From: Hymenobacter lucidus
GTDB lineage: Bacteria > Bacteroidota > Bacteroidia > Cytophagales > Hymenobacteraceae
Direction of reading: 5' to 3'
DNA: 64,000 bases
Assembly (NCBI RefSeq): GCF_020447265.1
Contig: NZ_JAJADR010000006.1
Coordinates: forward strand, 248,001 to 312,000
Shown here: piece by piece, positions 31,371-40,358 of the stretch
Position numbering within the stretch: position 1 is the first letter of the stretch
Layout: the number at the start of each line of letters is the position of its first letter
Notes under the pieces: generated by a model
The model's database searches: none
What the model was told of the DNA's origin: nothing
The model's input: the letters and a program-made list of their open reading frames with translations, nothing else
Program-made: the position numbers and the translations under genes

Positions 31371-31412
31371 CTAAATAAGCCCGCCCGAATCATTTCGGGC
31401 GGGCTTATTTAG
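31371..31412. terminator. strong bidirectional terminator
   Basis: CTAAATAAGCCCGCCCGAA (31371-31389) and TTCGGGCGGGCTTATTTAG (31394-31412) form a perfect 19-bp stem with a TCAT loop. It lies between the plus-strand acidic protein gene and the minus-strand DUF4197 gene. Confidence 0.92.
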
Positions 31413-31447
31413 TATAAACTTCAACAATCACCCATCAACAACTAGCT

Positions 31448-32209
31448 CTACCCCTGCTTGCCACCGAATACGCGGCGCAGCAGCTCGGTGGTGCGGGCCA
31501 CGGGGTTTTCCCGGATGTTGGCTTCCTCCTGCGCAATGAGCGTAAACAGGCCGCCAATGGCCTTATCGGTGGCGTATTGGTTAAGGTCAGTCTGCACGGG
31601 CTTCACCAGCGGAATCATGTTGTAGCGCGTAGTCAGGTCGGTGTAGTAGCGCGTAGCGTTTACTTTGTCGAGCGACTGTTGAATGATGGGCTTGAAGGCC
31701 GTGGTAAGCTGGGTGGTGGTGGTGCGCTTCAGGTAGTTGGTAGCCGCATCCTTCTGGCCCGTCAGGATGCCCCACACGTCGCTGAACGTGAGGCTCTTGA
31801 TGGCCGACAGGAAAATCGGCTTGGCACTGCGGGCGGCGTCTTCGGCGCCCCGGTTGAGCGACAACTCAAACTTATCGACCTGGGAACCCAGCCCAATGGC
31901 CCGCAGCGAAGTAGCCACGCGCTGGGCATCGGGCGGAAACGGTATCCGAATCAGCTTGTTCAGGTAGAAGCCATCCTGCTTAGAAGCCTGGTCGGCTCCT
32001 TTCGAAATACCCTGGGTCAGCGCCTCTTTCAGGCCCATGGCGGCCTCGTTCTGACTCACGCTGCCGGTGGTGGTGCCGGTTTTGGCCGCAGTGCCGACTT
32101 TGCCAGTCAGAATCTGGCCAATCTTGGACAAGTCAATCTTCTGGGCCGAAGCGCTAAGGTTCAGACCGAAAATAGCGGCGGCGAGGATGGAATAGCGGAG
32201 CGTTTTCAT
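31448..32209 (-). CDS. DUF4197 exported protein (copy 1)
   Basis: The start is the ATG at 32207-32209, since MKTLRYSILAAAIFGLNLSASAQ is a clear signal peptide. The 253-residue protein has the DUF4197 pattern: GLKEALTQGISKGADQASKQDGFYLNKLIRIPFPPDA, VDKFELSLNRGAEDAARSAKPIFLSAIKSLTFSDVWGILTG, LTTRYNMIPLV and ATDKAIGGLFTLIAQEEANIRENPVARTTELLRRVFG. It is mostly helical and periplasmic. The function is unknown to me. A paralog with the same domain follows upstream on the same strand after a terminator-like hairpin. Confidence 0.88.
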   Translation of the reverse strand: MKTLRYSILAAAIFGLNLSASAQKIDLSKIGQILTGKVGTAAKTGTTTGSVSQNEAAMGLKEALTQGISKGADQASKQDGFYLNKLIRIPFPPDAQRVATSLRAIGLGSQVDKFELSLNRGAEDAARSAKPIFLSAIKSLTFSDVWGILTGQKDAATNYLKRTTTTQLTTAFKPIIQQSLDKVNATRYYTDLTTRYNMIPLVKPVQTDLNQYATDKAIGGLFTLIAQEEANIRENPVARTTELLRRVFGGKQG

Positions 32210-32301
32210 ACACGGGAGCAACAAGGAAAAGCGGCCAACGAGGCAGCTACCGGGCATAAGACAGAAACCGGACCAAAAAGATTACCGGCATTGCAGGAAA
32301 T

Positions 32302-32347
32302 GCAAAACGGTCCGGGAAGGCCGCTTGGGGCTTCCGGACCGTTTTGC
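32302..32347 (-). terminator. hairpin between the two DUF4197 genes
   Basis: GCAAAACGGTCCGG (32302-32315) and CCGGACCGTTTTGC (32334-32347) form a perfect 14-bp stem. It lies 26 bp downstream of the stop of DUF4197 copy 2. Confidence 0.75.
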
Positions 32348-32372
32348 GGTGGGCTACAAATGTCGGTTTAAG

Positions 32373-33200
32373 CTACTTGCTACGGCCAAAAGTGCGGCTC
32401 AGCAGCTCGGAGGTGCGGGCGGCCGGGTTCAGCCGGATGCGGGCTTCCTCGGCGGCCATCAGCGCAAACAGGCCGTTGACCGTCTGCTGGGTGGCATAGG
32501 TCGTCAGGCTGGGGTCGAGCTTGGTTACCAGCGGAATCTTGTTGTAGCGGGCCACCATTTCGGCGTAGAGCTTGTTGGCCCCAGCCTGCTCCAGCGAAGC
32601 CTGCATAATGGGCGTAAAGGCGGCCAGCAGTTGGGGCTCCGTTTTCTCGTGCAGATACAGCGTGGCCGCGTCTGAGTCGCGGGTGGTGAGCAGGCTCAGC
32701 GCGTCCGTGAAGGTCAGGCCCTGAATGGCGTTGGCGAAAATAGGCTTGGCCTGGGCGGCCGCGGCTTCGGCGGCGTGGTTAAGAGCCACCTCGAAGTTAC
32801 TAACCAAGGCCCCGAGCCGCATCTTCTGCAGCGTAGTGGAAACCAGCACCGCTTCGGGCGGCGTCACCAGGCGGATGTCGGCATTGGCGTTGAAGCCGTC
32901 GGGGGCGCTGGCTTCGGCTACGGCCTTGGCAAGGCTCGTGTTCAGGGCCTCGCGCAGGGCCGAGTTGGCATCGTCGGCGGTGAGGGCGGGCAGCGCGGGT
33001 ACCACCGGCGTGGTGGTCTTCACCGTCGTTTTGGTGGTCGTGGCGGGCTTGGCGGCTACCTTCTTGACCGGCGTGGCCTTCTTGGTGGTCGTCGTCTTTT
33101 TAGTAGTGGTGGTCTTTTTGGTCTGGGCCTGAGTGGCGTGGGCACCAGCCAGCGACAGGGCCGCAAAGGCAAAGAGGAGGCGAAAACGGGTCATGGACAT
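32373..33200 (-). CDS. DUF4197 exported protein with Lys/Thr-rich linker (copy 2)
   Basis: This 275-residue protein has a signal peptide (MTRFRLLFAFAALSLAGAHATQAQ; the ATG at 33198-33200 or the one at 33192-33194 could serve). A low-complexity linker rich in Lys and Thr follows (about 27-65, KKTTTTKK-type). The DUF4197 domain then runs from about 75 to the end (SALREALNTSLAKAVAEASAPDGF, VSNFEVALNHAAEAAAAQAKPIFANAIQGLTFTDALSLL, TVNGLFALMAAEEARIRLNPAARTSELLSRTFG). The linker is basic and may bind envelope polymers. It is a tandem duplicate of the neighbour, with the linker as the main difference. Confidence 0.87.
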   Translation of the reverse strand: MSMTRFRLLFAFAALSLAGAHATQAQTKKTTTTKKTTTTKKATPVKKVAAKPATTTKTTVKTTTPVVPALPALTADDANSALREALNTSLAKAVAEASAPDGFNANADIRLVTPPEAVLVSTTLQKMRLGALVSNFEVALNHAAEAAAAQAKPIFANAIQGLTFTDALSLLTTRDSDAATLYLHEKTEPQLLAAFTPIMQASLEQAGANKLYAEMVARYNKIPLVTKLDPSLTTYATQQTVNGLFALMAAEEARIRLNPAARTSELLSRTFGRSK

Positions 33201-33294
33201 AAAAAAAACGAAAACCAGACGCCCTTTGTGGTGGTCTTATTCGCTCAAGGGCACAAATTGCACCAAAATACTCCTCCTTCCTAACTCCCACCCC

Positions 33295-34548
33295 ATGCCC
33301 CACATACCCGACGCAGAAATCATTACCATCGGCGACGAGCTGCTCTACGGCCAGGTCATTGATACCAATTCCGCCTTTATGGGCCAGGAGCTGGGCAAGC
33401 TCGGCATCCGGGTACGGCAGATTACGAGCGTGTCGGACCGGGCCGATGAAATCGTGCAGGCCCTCGACGCGGCCCGCACCCGCGCCCAGGTGGTGCTCAT
33501 TACCGGCGGGCTGGGTCCCACCAAGGACGACCTGACCAAGAATATCCTTACCGACTACTTCCACACTGAGCTGGTGCTCAACGAGGCTTCCCTGCGCGAC
33601 GTGGAAGCCATTTTTGCCCGCTTCAACCGGCCCATGATGGAAGTAAACCGCCAGCAGGCCTTTTTACCGGCTTCCTGCACGCCGGTGCGCAACGTGGTAG
33701 GCACCGCGCCGGGCATGTGGTTCGAAGACGAGGGCGTAGTATTCGTATCAATGCCCGGCGTGCCGTTTGAAATGAAGCGCATGCTCACCGACACCGTGCT
33801 GCCCCGTCTCAAGCGCCACTTCCAGACCCCGCCCATCGAGCACATCGTGGTGCAGACCGTGGGCTTGGGTGAGTCGTTTCTGGCCGAGAAAATAGCCGCT
33901 TGGGAAGACGCGCTGCCCGCCAACATGAAGCTGGCCTACCTGCCTTACCTGGGTGGTGTGCGCCTGCGCCTCACCGGCCACGCCGACGGCCAGCCCGACC
34001 TGCGCGGCCGCATGGAAGCCCGCATGCCCGAACTGCGCGCCCTGCTCGGCGACTTTATTTTTGCCGAAGGTGAGGTGCCACTCGAAGCCGCTGTGGGCCA
34101 GTTGCTGGCCGCGCGGGGCCTCACGCTGGGCACGGCCGAGAGCTGCACCGGGGGCTACATTGCCCACAAGCTTACCAGCGTACCGGGCAGTTCGCGCTAC
34201 TTTCTGGGGAGCATTATTTCGTATCATAACGATATCAAAGTCAAAGAATTGGGCGTGCTTCCCGAAAGTCTTGCTGCACATGGCGCCGTGAGTGAGGAAG
34301 TAGTGCGGCAGATGGCTGAAGGTGCCCGGCGGCGCCTGGGCGTGGATGTGGCTATTGCTACCAGCGGCATTGCCGGGCCCGACGGTGGCACCGAGGAAAA
34401 GCCCGTGGGTACCTTCTGGCTGGCCTACGCCGACGAGCATCAGACCGTGGCACGTAAAATAACTTTCAACCGGGGCCGCCAGCTCAACATCGAGTACGCC
34501 ACTACCAGCGTGCTGAACCTGCTGCGCCAGAGCCTGCCGACCCGCTAG
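33295..34548 (+). CDS. cinA: CinA-family competence/damage-inducible protein
   Basis: The ATG at 33295 (MPHIPDAEIITIGDELLYG) is chosen because the family begins AEIITIGDELL; the open frame runs 162 bp further up. The 417-residue product has the N-terminal MoaB/COG1058 domain with ADP-ribose pyrophosphatase-type activity (1-250: VLITGGLGPTKDDLTKN, MPGVPFEMKRM). The C-terminal NMN deamidase domain spans about 255-417 (GTAESCTGGYIAHKLTSVPGSSRYFLGSIISYHNDIKVKELGV, ATSGIAGPDGGTEEKPVGTFW). It functions in pyridine nucleotide recycling. The promoter region is shared with the divergent DUF4197 copy 2 gene. Confidence 0.94.
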   Translation: MPHIPDAEIITIGDELLYGQVIDTNSAFMGQELGKLGIRVRQITSVSDRADEIVQALDAARTRAQVVLITGGLGPTKDDLTKNILTDYFHTELVLNEASLRDVEAIFARFNRPMMEVNRQQAFLPASCTPVRNVVGTAPGMWFEDEGVVFVSMPGVPFEMKRMLTDTVLPRLKRHFQTPPIEHIVVQTVGLGESFLAEKIAAWEDALPANMKLAYLPYLGGVRLRLTGHADGQPDLRGRMEARMPELRALLGDFIFAEGEVPLEAAVGQLLAARGLTLGTAESCTGGYIAHKLTSVPGSSRYFLGSIISYHNDIKVKELGVLPESLAAHGAVSEEVVRQMAEGARRRLGVDVAIATSGIAGPDGGTEEKPVGTFWLAYADEHQTVARKITFNRGRQLNIEYATTSVLNLLRQSLPTR

Positions 34549-34627
34549 TTTGCTGCTTTAGCGGCGGCCTTTCTGCCGACCCAGCGCGGCTATTCAGCTC
34601 GGGAGCGTTCCGCTTTGCGGTTTCTGT

Positions 34628-34635
34628 TACCTTTG
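34628..34635 (+). promoter_or_regulatory. TACCTTTG -7 element upstream of the E2 gene
   Basis: TACCTTTG fits TAnnTTTG, 45 bases before the ATG at 34681. A TTTG at 34615-34618 lies too close to be a standard -33 element. Confidence 0.45.
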
Positions 34636-34680
34636 AGGCCTCAATCTCCCACCCAACAACCCCCAACAACCCAAAACCGC

Positions 34681-36081
34681 ATGGCACGAGTGGAAATGGT
34701 GATGCCCAAAATGGGCGAAAGCATTATGGAAGGCACCGTCCTGAAATGGCTGAAGCAAGTCGGCGACGCCATCGAGCAGGATGAATCGGTGCTGGAAGTG
34801 GCCACCGACAAAGTAGATACCGAAGTCCCTGCCATTTATGCCGGCGTACTGCAGGAAATCCTGGTGCAGGAAGGCCAGGTAGTCGCGGTGGGCGCCCCCA
34901 TTGCCGTTATTGAAACCGATGTGGCCTCGGCCGGCACTGCCGCACCCACGGCCGCTCCCGCTGCGCCCCAGGAAACGCCTGCTCCTTCCGTCAATGGCGC
35001 GGCTGCTAACGTTCCCTACCTGCCCGAGCAAGCTGATCCGCAGGCCGACCAGCGCCTGGCCGTAGCCCAGCCCGGCCGCTTCTACTCGCCGCTGGTGCTC
35101 AGCATTGCCCGCCAGGAAGGCATTTCTATGGCCGATCTGGAATACCTGCCCGGTACCGGCAAGGAAGGCCGCGTAACCAAGCAGGATATTCTGGCCTACG
35201 TGGAAGGCGGCAAAAAACCGGCTCCGCAGGCTACTCCCGCCGCTCCGCAAGCTGCGGCCCCGGCCGCCCAGCCTCAGGCTGCGCCGGCGCCAGCCGCCGT
35301 AGCCCCCGCGCCGCAGCCCACTGCCGCACCGGCCGCCGTAGCAACTAGCAAGCCTGCCCCATCGGTGAGCGGCAACAACGAGTTGATCGAAATGGACCGC
35401 ATGCGCAAAATGATTGCCCAGCGCATGGTTGATTCGAAGCGAATTTCGCCCCACGTTACCTCTTTTGTGGAAGCCGACGTGACGGAACTCGTAAACTGGC
35501 GCAACAAGCACAAGGACGCCTACAAGAAGCGCGAGGGTGAGAATCTGACTTTCACGCCCATCTTCATTCAGGCCGTGGCCCGCGCCATTCAGGACTTCCC
35601 GATGATCAACGTTTCCATCGATGGTGACTACATCATCAAGAAGCGCGACATCAACATCGGCGTGGCCGTGGCCCTCCCTTCCGGCAACCTCATCGTGCCC
35701 GTGATTCATAACGCCGACCAGCTCAACCTGAACGGGCTGAGCAAGAAGGTAAATGACCTCGCCAACCGCGCCCGGGCCAACAAGCTCAAGCCCGAAGACC
35801 TCGAAGGCGGCACCTACACGCTCAGCAACGTGGGCTCCTTCGGCAACGTGATGGGCACACCTATCATCATGCAGCCGCAGGTGGCTATTATGGCCGTGGG
35901 CGCTATCAAGAAGAAGCCCGCCGTGATTGAAACGCCCCAGGGTGATTTGATCGGGGTGCGCCACTTCATGTTCCTCTCCCACAGCTATGACCACCGCGTG
36001 GTCGACGGTTCCCTCGGCGGCATGTTCGTGCGCAAAGTAGCTGATTATCTGGAACAGTTCGACCCGAATACGGCTATCTAA
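34681..36081 (+). CDS. 2-oxo acid dehydrogenase E2 (dihydrolipoamide acyltransferase)
   Basis: The ATG at 34681 starts at MARVEMVMPKMGESIMEGTVLKW. The 466-residue product has a lipoyl domain (1-78) with the lipoylated Lys in EVATDKVDTEVPA (K44). Next comes an Ala/Pro-rich linker, the E3/E1-binding domain at about 138-180 (YSPLVLSIARQEGISMADLEYLPGTGKEGRVTKQDILAYVEG), and a second Ala/Pro-rich linker. The acyltransferase core runs from about 240 to the end, with the catalytic SHSYDHRVVDGSLGG. It is the core of a pyruvate, 2-oxoglutarate or branched-chain complex. The core resembles the branched-chain/2-oxoacid type, but E1 and E3 genes are not adjacent, so the substrate is left open. Confidence 0.93.
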   Translation: MARVEMVMPKMGESIMEGTVLKWLKQVGDAIEQDESVLEVATDKVDTEVPAIYAGVLQEILVQEGQVVAVGAPIAVIETDVASAGTAAPTAAPAAPQETPAPSVNGAAANVPYLPEQADPQADQRLAVAQPGRFYSPLVLSIARQEGISMADLEYLPGTGKEGRVTKQDILAYVEGGKKPAPQATPAAPQAAAPAAQPQAAPAPAAVAPAPQPTAAPAAVATSKPAPSVSGNNELIEMDRMRKMIAQRMVDSKRISPHVTSFVEADVTELVNWRNKHKDAYKKREGENLTFTPIFIQAVARAIQDFPMINVSIDGDYIIKKRDINIGVAVALPSGNLIVPVIHNADQLNLNGLSKKVNDLANRARANKLKPEDLEGGTYTLSNVGSFGNVMGTPIIMQPQVAIMAVGAIKKKPAVIETPQGDLIGVRHFMFLSHSYDHRVVDGSLGGMFVRKVADYLEQFDPNTAI

Positions 36082-36113
36082 GTTAGCCGGGCCCGCCTTT
36101 TCTTTACCAGAAC

Positions 36114-36145
36114 AAGCCCATCAGGTTGATGGGCTTTTCTTTTTG
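36114..36145 (+). terminator. terminator of the E2 gene
   Basis: AAGCCCATCA (36114-36123) and TGATGGGCTT (36127-36136) form a perfect 10-bp stem with a 3-nt loop, followed by TTCTTTTT. Confidence 0.9.
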
Positions 36146-36159
36146 ATTCTCAAACACCT

Positions 36160-36381
36160 ATGAAGAACACGTTATTTCTCACCGCGCTGGTTGTGGCCCT
36201 GGGCCTGATTGGTTTTCTGTACCGGCAGGTAACGGTGTTGGAAGAATCCCTGAAGCTGGAGCAGCGCCGCTTTGCCGACTGCCAGCAGGTTAACTTCCAG
36301 CTCCAGATGAAGGCCAACGGCAACGCGCCCCGTGGCAACGGCCCCACCCAGCAGAGTCCCGCCGCCACCCCGAACCGGTAG
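36160..36381 (+). CDS. small single-pass membrane protein
   Basis: This 73-residue protein has an N-terminal hydrophobic helix (LFLTALVVALGLIGFLY, residues about 5-21). A short charged helix follows (QVTVLEESLKLEQRRFADCQQVNFQLQMK), likely coiled-coil, then a Pro/Asn/Gln-rich tail. It sits between two terminators (36114-36145 and 36440-36472), so it would be its own transcript. No recognised family; coding is supported by the membrane-plus-coil pattern but not proven. Confidence 0.6.
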   Translation: MKNTLFLTALVVALGLIGFLYRQVTVLEESLKLEQRRFADCQQVNFQLQMKANGNAPRGNGPTQQSPAATPNR

Positions 36382-36439
36382 TCATTCGCCAGCCTTGCTT
36401 TGGCTGGCAACCAGTATTGGCACCAAAAGCACAGCTCAC

Positions 36440-36472
36440 AAAAAAGCCGCTCCTGTCGGGAGCGGCTTTTTT
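36440..36472. terminator. bidirectional terminator between small membrane protein and valS
   Basis: AAAAAAGCCGCTCC (36440-36453) and GGAGCGGCTTTTTT (36459-36472) form a perfect 14-bp stem with a 5-nt loop. The terminal A/T runs serve both strands. Confidence 0.93.
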
Positions 36473-36493
36473 ATTTGTCCAAAAACCCAGCGG

Positions 36494-39124
36494 CTACAGC
36501 GCGGCTAAGCTTTGCTCCAGGGCCGTAATTTTCGATTCGGCATCGGCCAGCTTCTGCCGCTCCCGCTCCAGCACGTCGGGCTTGGCGTTCTGCACAAACT
36601 TCTCGTTGCTGAGCTTTTTGAGCACCGTGTCGCGGAAGCCGCGGGTGTAGTCCAGCTCCTTTTCCAGGCGTACTTTCTCCGCGCCCAGATCAATCTGGCC
36701 TTCCAGGGGCACGAAGAACTCGGCACCACCCGAAACGAAGCCTACCGAAGCCGCCGGGGCTTCCTGCACCAGGTTTACTTCGGTCAGAGCCGCCAGCTTG
36801 CGGATGATGCCGTCGTAGTCCTGCAGCAGTTGAGCGTCGTCGGTTTTGGCGGCCAAGGTCAGGGGCTTGTTGGGGCCCAAGCCCTTCTGGTTGCGAATGT
36901 TGCGTACCCCGGCCACGATGTCCAGCGCCTTTTCCATGCGGCTGAGCAGCTCGGCACTACCGGCCACGGGGGCCAGCTTGGGCCACGGGGCCACGCACAC
37001 ATACTCCTTGGGACCCCGCTCCTTCAGCTCGTGCCAGATTTCCTCGGTAATGAAGGGCATGAAGGGGTGCAGCAGCTTGAGCAGGGTTTCGAGGTAGCCC
37101 AGCGTGTGCTTCAGCGTTTCGGCGTCGATGGGAGCCTGGTAGGCAGGCTTCACCATTTCCAGGTACACCGAGCAGAAATCGTCCCACACCAGCTTGTACA
37201 CGGTCATCAGCGCGTCGCTCATCCGGAACTTGGCGAAATGCTCGTCCAGCTCGGCCACCGTGGTTTGCAGCCGGGCTCCGAACCACTCCACCGCCTTAGC
37301 CGAAGCAAAGGGCAGCTCGGCATTCACCTCCCAGCCCTGGGTGAGACGGAAGGCGTTCCAGATTTTGTTGGTGAAGTTGCGGCCCTGCTCCACGAGTTTG
37401 ATGTCGAAGAGCAAGTCGTTGCCGGCCGGTGACGAAAACAGCATGCCGGTCCGTACGCCGTCGGCACCGTACTGGGCAATGAGGTCGAGCGGGTCGGGCG
37501 AGTTGCCGAGCTGCTTGCTCATCTTGCGGCCCTGGTCGTCGCGCACGATGCCGGTGAGGTACACATTGCGGAACGGCACTTCCTGGCGGTATTCCAGGCC
37601 GGCCATAATCATGCGGGCCACCCAGAAAAACAGGATTTCGGGGGCCGTTACCAAGTCGTCGGTGGGGTAGAAATAGTTGATATCGGCATTGTCAGGGTCT
37701 TTGAACCCATCGAACACCGAAATGGGCCACAGCCACGACGAAAACCAGGTATCCAGCACGTCCTCATCCTGGCGAAGGTCCGTGAGTTGCAGCTCCTCGT
37801 TACCGCTCTGCTCCCGGGCCTGAAGCAGGGCCTGCTCCTCGTTCAGGGCTACCACGAACGAGCCGTCGGGCAGGTAGTAGGCCGGAATCCGCTGGCCCCA
37901 CCAGAGCTGGCGCGAGATGCACCAGTCGCGCACGTTCTCCATCCAGGCCCGGTACATGTTCTTGAACTTGGGCGGGTGCAGCTTGATTTCGTCGTTTTCA
38001 ACGACCTCCAGGGCCTTTTTGGCCATGTGGTCCATCTTGCAGAACCACTGCAGGCTCAACTTGGGCTCGATAACGGCCCCGGTGCGCTCCGAGGTCTGGA
38101 GCACGCTGTTGTAGTCCTCAATCTTTTCCAGCAGGCCGGCCTCTGCCAAGTCCTTGGCAATCTGCTTGCGCACGGCAAACCGGTCCTGGCCCACGTAGAG
38201 CTGCGCTTTTTCGTTGAGCGTGCCGTCGTCGTTGAGGATGTCGATAACGGGCAGGTTGTGCTTCACGCCCAGCTCGTAGTCGTTCAAATCGTGGGCGGGC
38301 GTCACCTTCAGGCCACCGGTACCGAAGTCCATAGCCACGTACTCATCCAGGATAATCGGAATGTCGCGGCCCAGCAGAGGGATGCGCACTTTCTGCCCGT
38401 GCAGGTGGGTATACCGCTCGTCGTTGGGGTTTACGGCCACGGCCACGTCGGCCATAATCGTCTCGGGCCGCGAGGTGGCAATAGTGATAAACTGGCCTTC
38501 CTGCCCTACTACCGCGTACTTGAGGTAGTACATCTTGGCCACGGTGTCTTTGGCAATTACTTCCTCGTCGGAAATGGCGGTACGGCCCTGCGGGTCCCAG
38601 TTTACCATCCGGATGCCGCGGTAGATCTGGCCTTTCTGGTAGAGGTCCACGAACACGCGCAGCACGGCCGCCGTCAGTTCGGGCTCCATCGTGAAGCGCG
38701 TCCGGTCCCAGTCGCAGGAGGCACCCAGCTTCTTGAGCTGCTCCAGAATGATACCGCCGTACTTTTCTTTCCAGTCCCAGGCGTGGGTCAGGAATTCTTC
38801 CCGGCTCAGGTCGCGCTTCTCAATTCCCTTCTCCTTGAGCAGGGCTACTACTTTGGCCTCGGTGGCAATGGAGGCGTGGTCGGTGCCGGGCACCCAGCAG
38901 GCTTCCTTGCCCTGCATCCGGGCCCGGCGCACCAGCACGTCCTGAATCGTATTGTTGAGCATGTGGCCCATGTGTAGCACGCCCGTCACGTTGGGCGGCG
39001 GAATCACGACCGAGTAGGCGGGTTTGCGCGGATTGGGTTTGGCCTTGAAAAAGCCCTGCTCCTGCCAGCGCTGATACCATTTGGCTTCAACGTCGGCGGG
39101 GGTATAGGTTTTGGCGATGGACAT
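36494..39124 (-). CDS. valS: valyl-tRNA synthetase
   Basis: The ATG at 39122-39124 (MSIAKTYTPADVEAKWYQRW) gives 876 residues, the normal bacterial ValRS length. The class I signatures are GVLHMGHMLNNT (HIGH) and GRKMSKQLGNSPDP (KMSKS). The PPPNVTG motif, the editing domain (VGQEGQFITIATSRPETIMADVAVAVNP) and the C-terminal coiled coil (EKVRLEKELDYTRGFRDTVLKKLSNEKFVQNAKPDVLERERQKLADAESKITALEQSL) are all present. It charges tRNA-Val. The gene has its own strong terminator and appears monocistronic. Confidence 0.98.
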   Translation of the reverse strand: MSIAKTYTPADVEAKWYQRWQEQGFFKAKPNPRKPAYSVVIPPPNVTGVLHMGHMLNNTIQDVLVRRARMQGKEACWVPGTDHASIATEAKVVALLKEKGIEKRDLSREEFLTHAWDWKEKYGGIILEQLKKLGASCDWDRTRFTMEPELTAAVLRVFVDLYQKGQIYRGIRMVNWDPQGRTAISDEEVIAKDTVAKMYYLKYAVVGQEGQFITIATSRPETIMADVAVAVNPNDERYTHLHGQKVRIPLLGRDIPIILDEYVAMDFGTGGLKVTPAHDLNDYELGVKHNLPVIDILNDDGTLNEKAQLYVGQDRFAVRKQIAKDLAEAGLLEKIEDYNSVLQTSERTGAVIEPKLSLQWFCKMDHMAKKALEVVENDEIKLHPPKFKNMYRAWMENVRDWCISRQLWWGQRIPAYYLPDGSFVVALNEEQALLQAREQSGNEELQLTDLRQDEDVLDTWFSSWLWPISVFDGFKDPDNADINYFYPTDDLVTAPEILFFWVARMIMAGLEYRQEVPFRNVYLTGIVRDDQGRKMSKQLGNSPDPLDLIAQYGADGVRTGMLFSSPAGNDLLFDIKLVEQGRNFTNKIWNAFRLTQGWEVNAELPFASAKAVEWFGARLQTTVAELDEHFAKFRMSDALMTVYKLVWDDFCSVYLEMVKPAYQAPIDAETLKHTLGYLETLLKLLHPFMPFITEEIWHELKERGPKEYVCVAPWPKLAPVAGSAELLSRMEKALDIVAGVRNIRNQKGLGPNKPLTLAAKTDDAQLLQDYDGIIRKLAALTEVNLVQEAPAASVGFVSGGAEFFVPLEGQIDLGAEKVRLEKELDYTRGFRDTVLKKLSNEKFVQNAKPDVLERERQKLADAESKITALEQSLAAL

Positions 39125-39270
39125 CGTCAACGGGGAATAAGCGGTTCGGAATAAAAACAAAAGTAGCTAATTCAGGCCGGGGCGGGAAATTCCCGGGTGC
39201 AGCTGCTCCGTAGCCTACCCCCCAGCTGGACATTAACATTGTTTTAATCCATTATATAGCGGATTCGCCT

Positions 39271-39278
39271 TACCTTTG
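39271..39278 (+). promoter_or_regulatory. TACCTTTG -7 element upstream of the nitrilase-family gene
   Basis: TACCTTTG fits TAnnTTTG, 82 bases before the ATG at 39361. The surrounding DNA is locally AT-rich (TTTTAATCCATTATATAG). Confidence 0.5.
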
Positions 39279-39360
39279 AGGGCGACATAAAAACTGTGCG
39301 GAGGTTTAATCAGATTTTGATAACTTCTGATAATTTTTCTCCACCGCCTTCCCCGCCTCC

Positions 39361-40284
39361 ATGGCTGCGCTATTCTCTTTTCGGAAGACCAAGAAACCGG
39401 ACCCAGCACCTGTTTCATCCTCAATAACCTCACCATCAACCACAACTATCCGAATTGGGCTAGGTCAGCTGCTGGTTGAAGGCGGCGAGCCAGAACGCAA
39501 CCTGGAACGAGCGGCCCACATGATTGGGGATGCGGCCAAACAGGGCTGCGACCTGGTTTTGCTGCCCGAAACCCTGGATTTTGCCTGGACGCACCCCAGT
39601 GCGCTGGAAGAAGCCCAGCCCATTCCCGGCCCGTTCAGCGACCGGCTCTGCCAGGAAGCGTTGCGCAACAATATCATGGTGTGCGCCGGGCTTACCGAAC
39701 GCCTCAACGGCCGCAACTACAACGCCGCCATCCTCATCAGTGCGCAGGGCGAAATATTGGTCAAGTACCATAAGATCAATCTACTCACGGTGGAGCAGCC
39801 CTTTTACGCCGTGGGCCAGACACTGAACGTGGTGGATACGCCCCTGGGCAAGATTGGCGTCAACGTTTGCGCCGACAACTACATCGATGGGCTGGCTATT
39901 GGCCACACCCTGGCCCGCATGGGCGCCGAGTTCATCCTGGCCCCCGCTTCTTGGACCGTGGACTTCTCGATTACAGAGGAAAACGACCCGTACCGTGACA
40001 AATGGGTGCGGCCATTTTCCATTCTGGCTAAGCTCTACAACGTGGCCGTGCTGAGTACAACTTCGGTGGGCTATATCGTGGGCGGCCCTTACGAGGGCAA
40101 AAAAAGTATCGGCTGCTCGTTGGCCGTCGATGCCTCGGGCGTACGTGCCCAGGGCGCTTTTAACGAATTTGCCGGGCAGCTGGTGGTGGCCGATATGCCC
40201 CGGCCGGTGCGTCTGGAACAGGGCACGGCCATCGGCGAGATGCTGCAACGCAAAGGCTACCGGTTCGACGAGCTGCCTGTCTAG
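39361..40284 (+). CDS. carbon-nitrogen hydrolase (nitrilase superfamily)
   Basis: This 307-residue enzyme has the Glu-Lys-Cys triad of the superfamily: LVLLPETLDFAW (Glu), VKYHKINLLTVEQPFY (Lys) and GVNVCADNYIDG (Cys). An unusual 30-residue polar N-terminus rich in Ser, Thr and Pro precedes the catalytic domain. It hydrolyses a C-N bond, as an amidase, carbamoylase or glutaminase-type partner. The next gene, 74 bp downstream, is an amidotransferase-like PP-loop enzyme, so it could supply ammonia or process the product. The substrate is undetermined. Confidence 0.88.
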   Translation: MAALFSFRKTKKPDPAPVSSSITSPSTTTIRIGLGQLLVEGGEPERNLERAAHMIGDAAKQGCDLVLLPETLDFAWTHPSALEEAQPIPGPFSDRLCQEALRNNIMVCAGLTERLNGRNYNAAILISAQGEILVKYHKINLLTVEQPFYAVGQTLNVVDTPLGKIGVNVCADNYIDGLAIGHTLARMGAEFILAPASWTVDFSITEENDPYRDKWVRPFSILAKLYNVAVLSTTSVGYIVGGPYEGKKSIGCSLAVDASGVRAQGAFNEFAGQLVVADMPRPVRLEQGTAIGEMLQRKGYRFDELPV

Positions 40285-40358
40285 TACCCTTAAAGAATTT
40301 CGATTTGACTTCAGCTCTACTCAACCCTACTCCTGTTGCGTCAACTTTGCCCGCTTCT

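Noticed and set aside
34627..35994. 455-residue antisense frame over the E2 gene
   Set aside because: The plus strand encodes an unmistakable lipoyl/E2 protein; the antisense product is a Gly/Arg/His-rich shadow.
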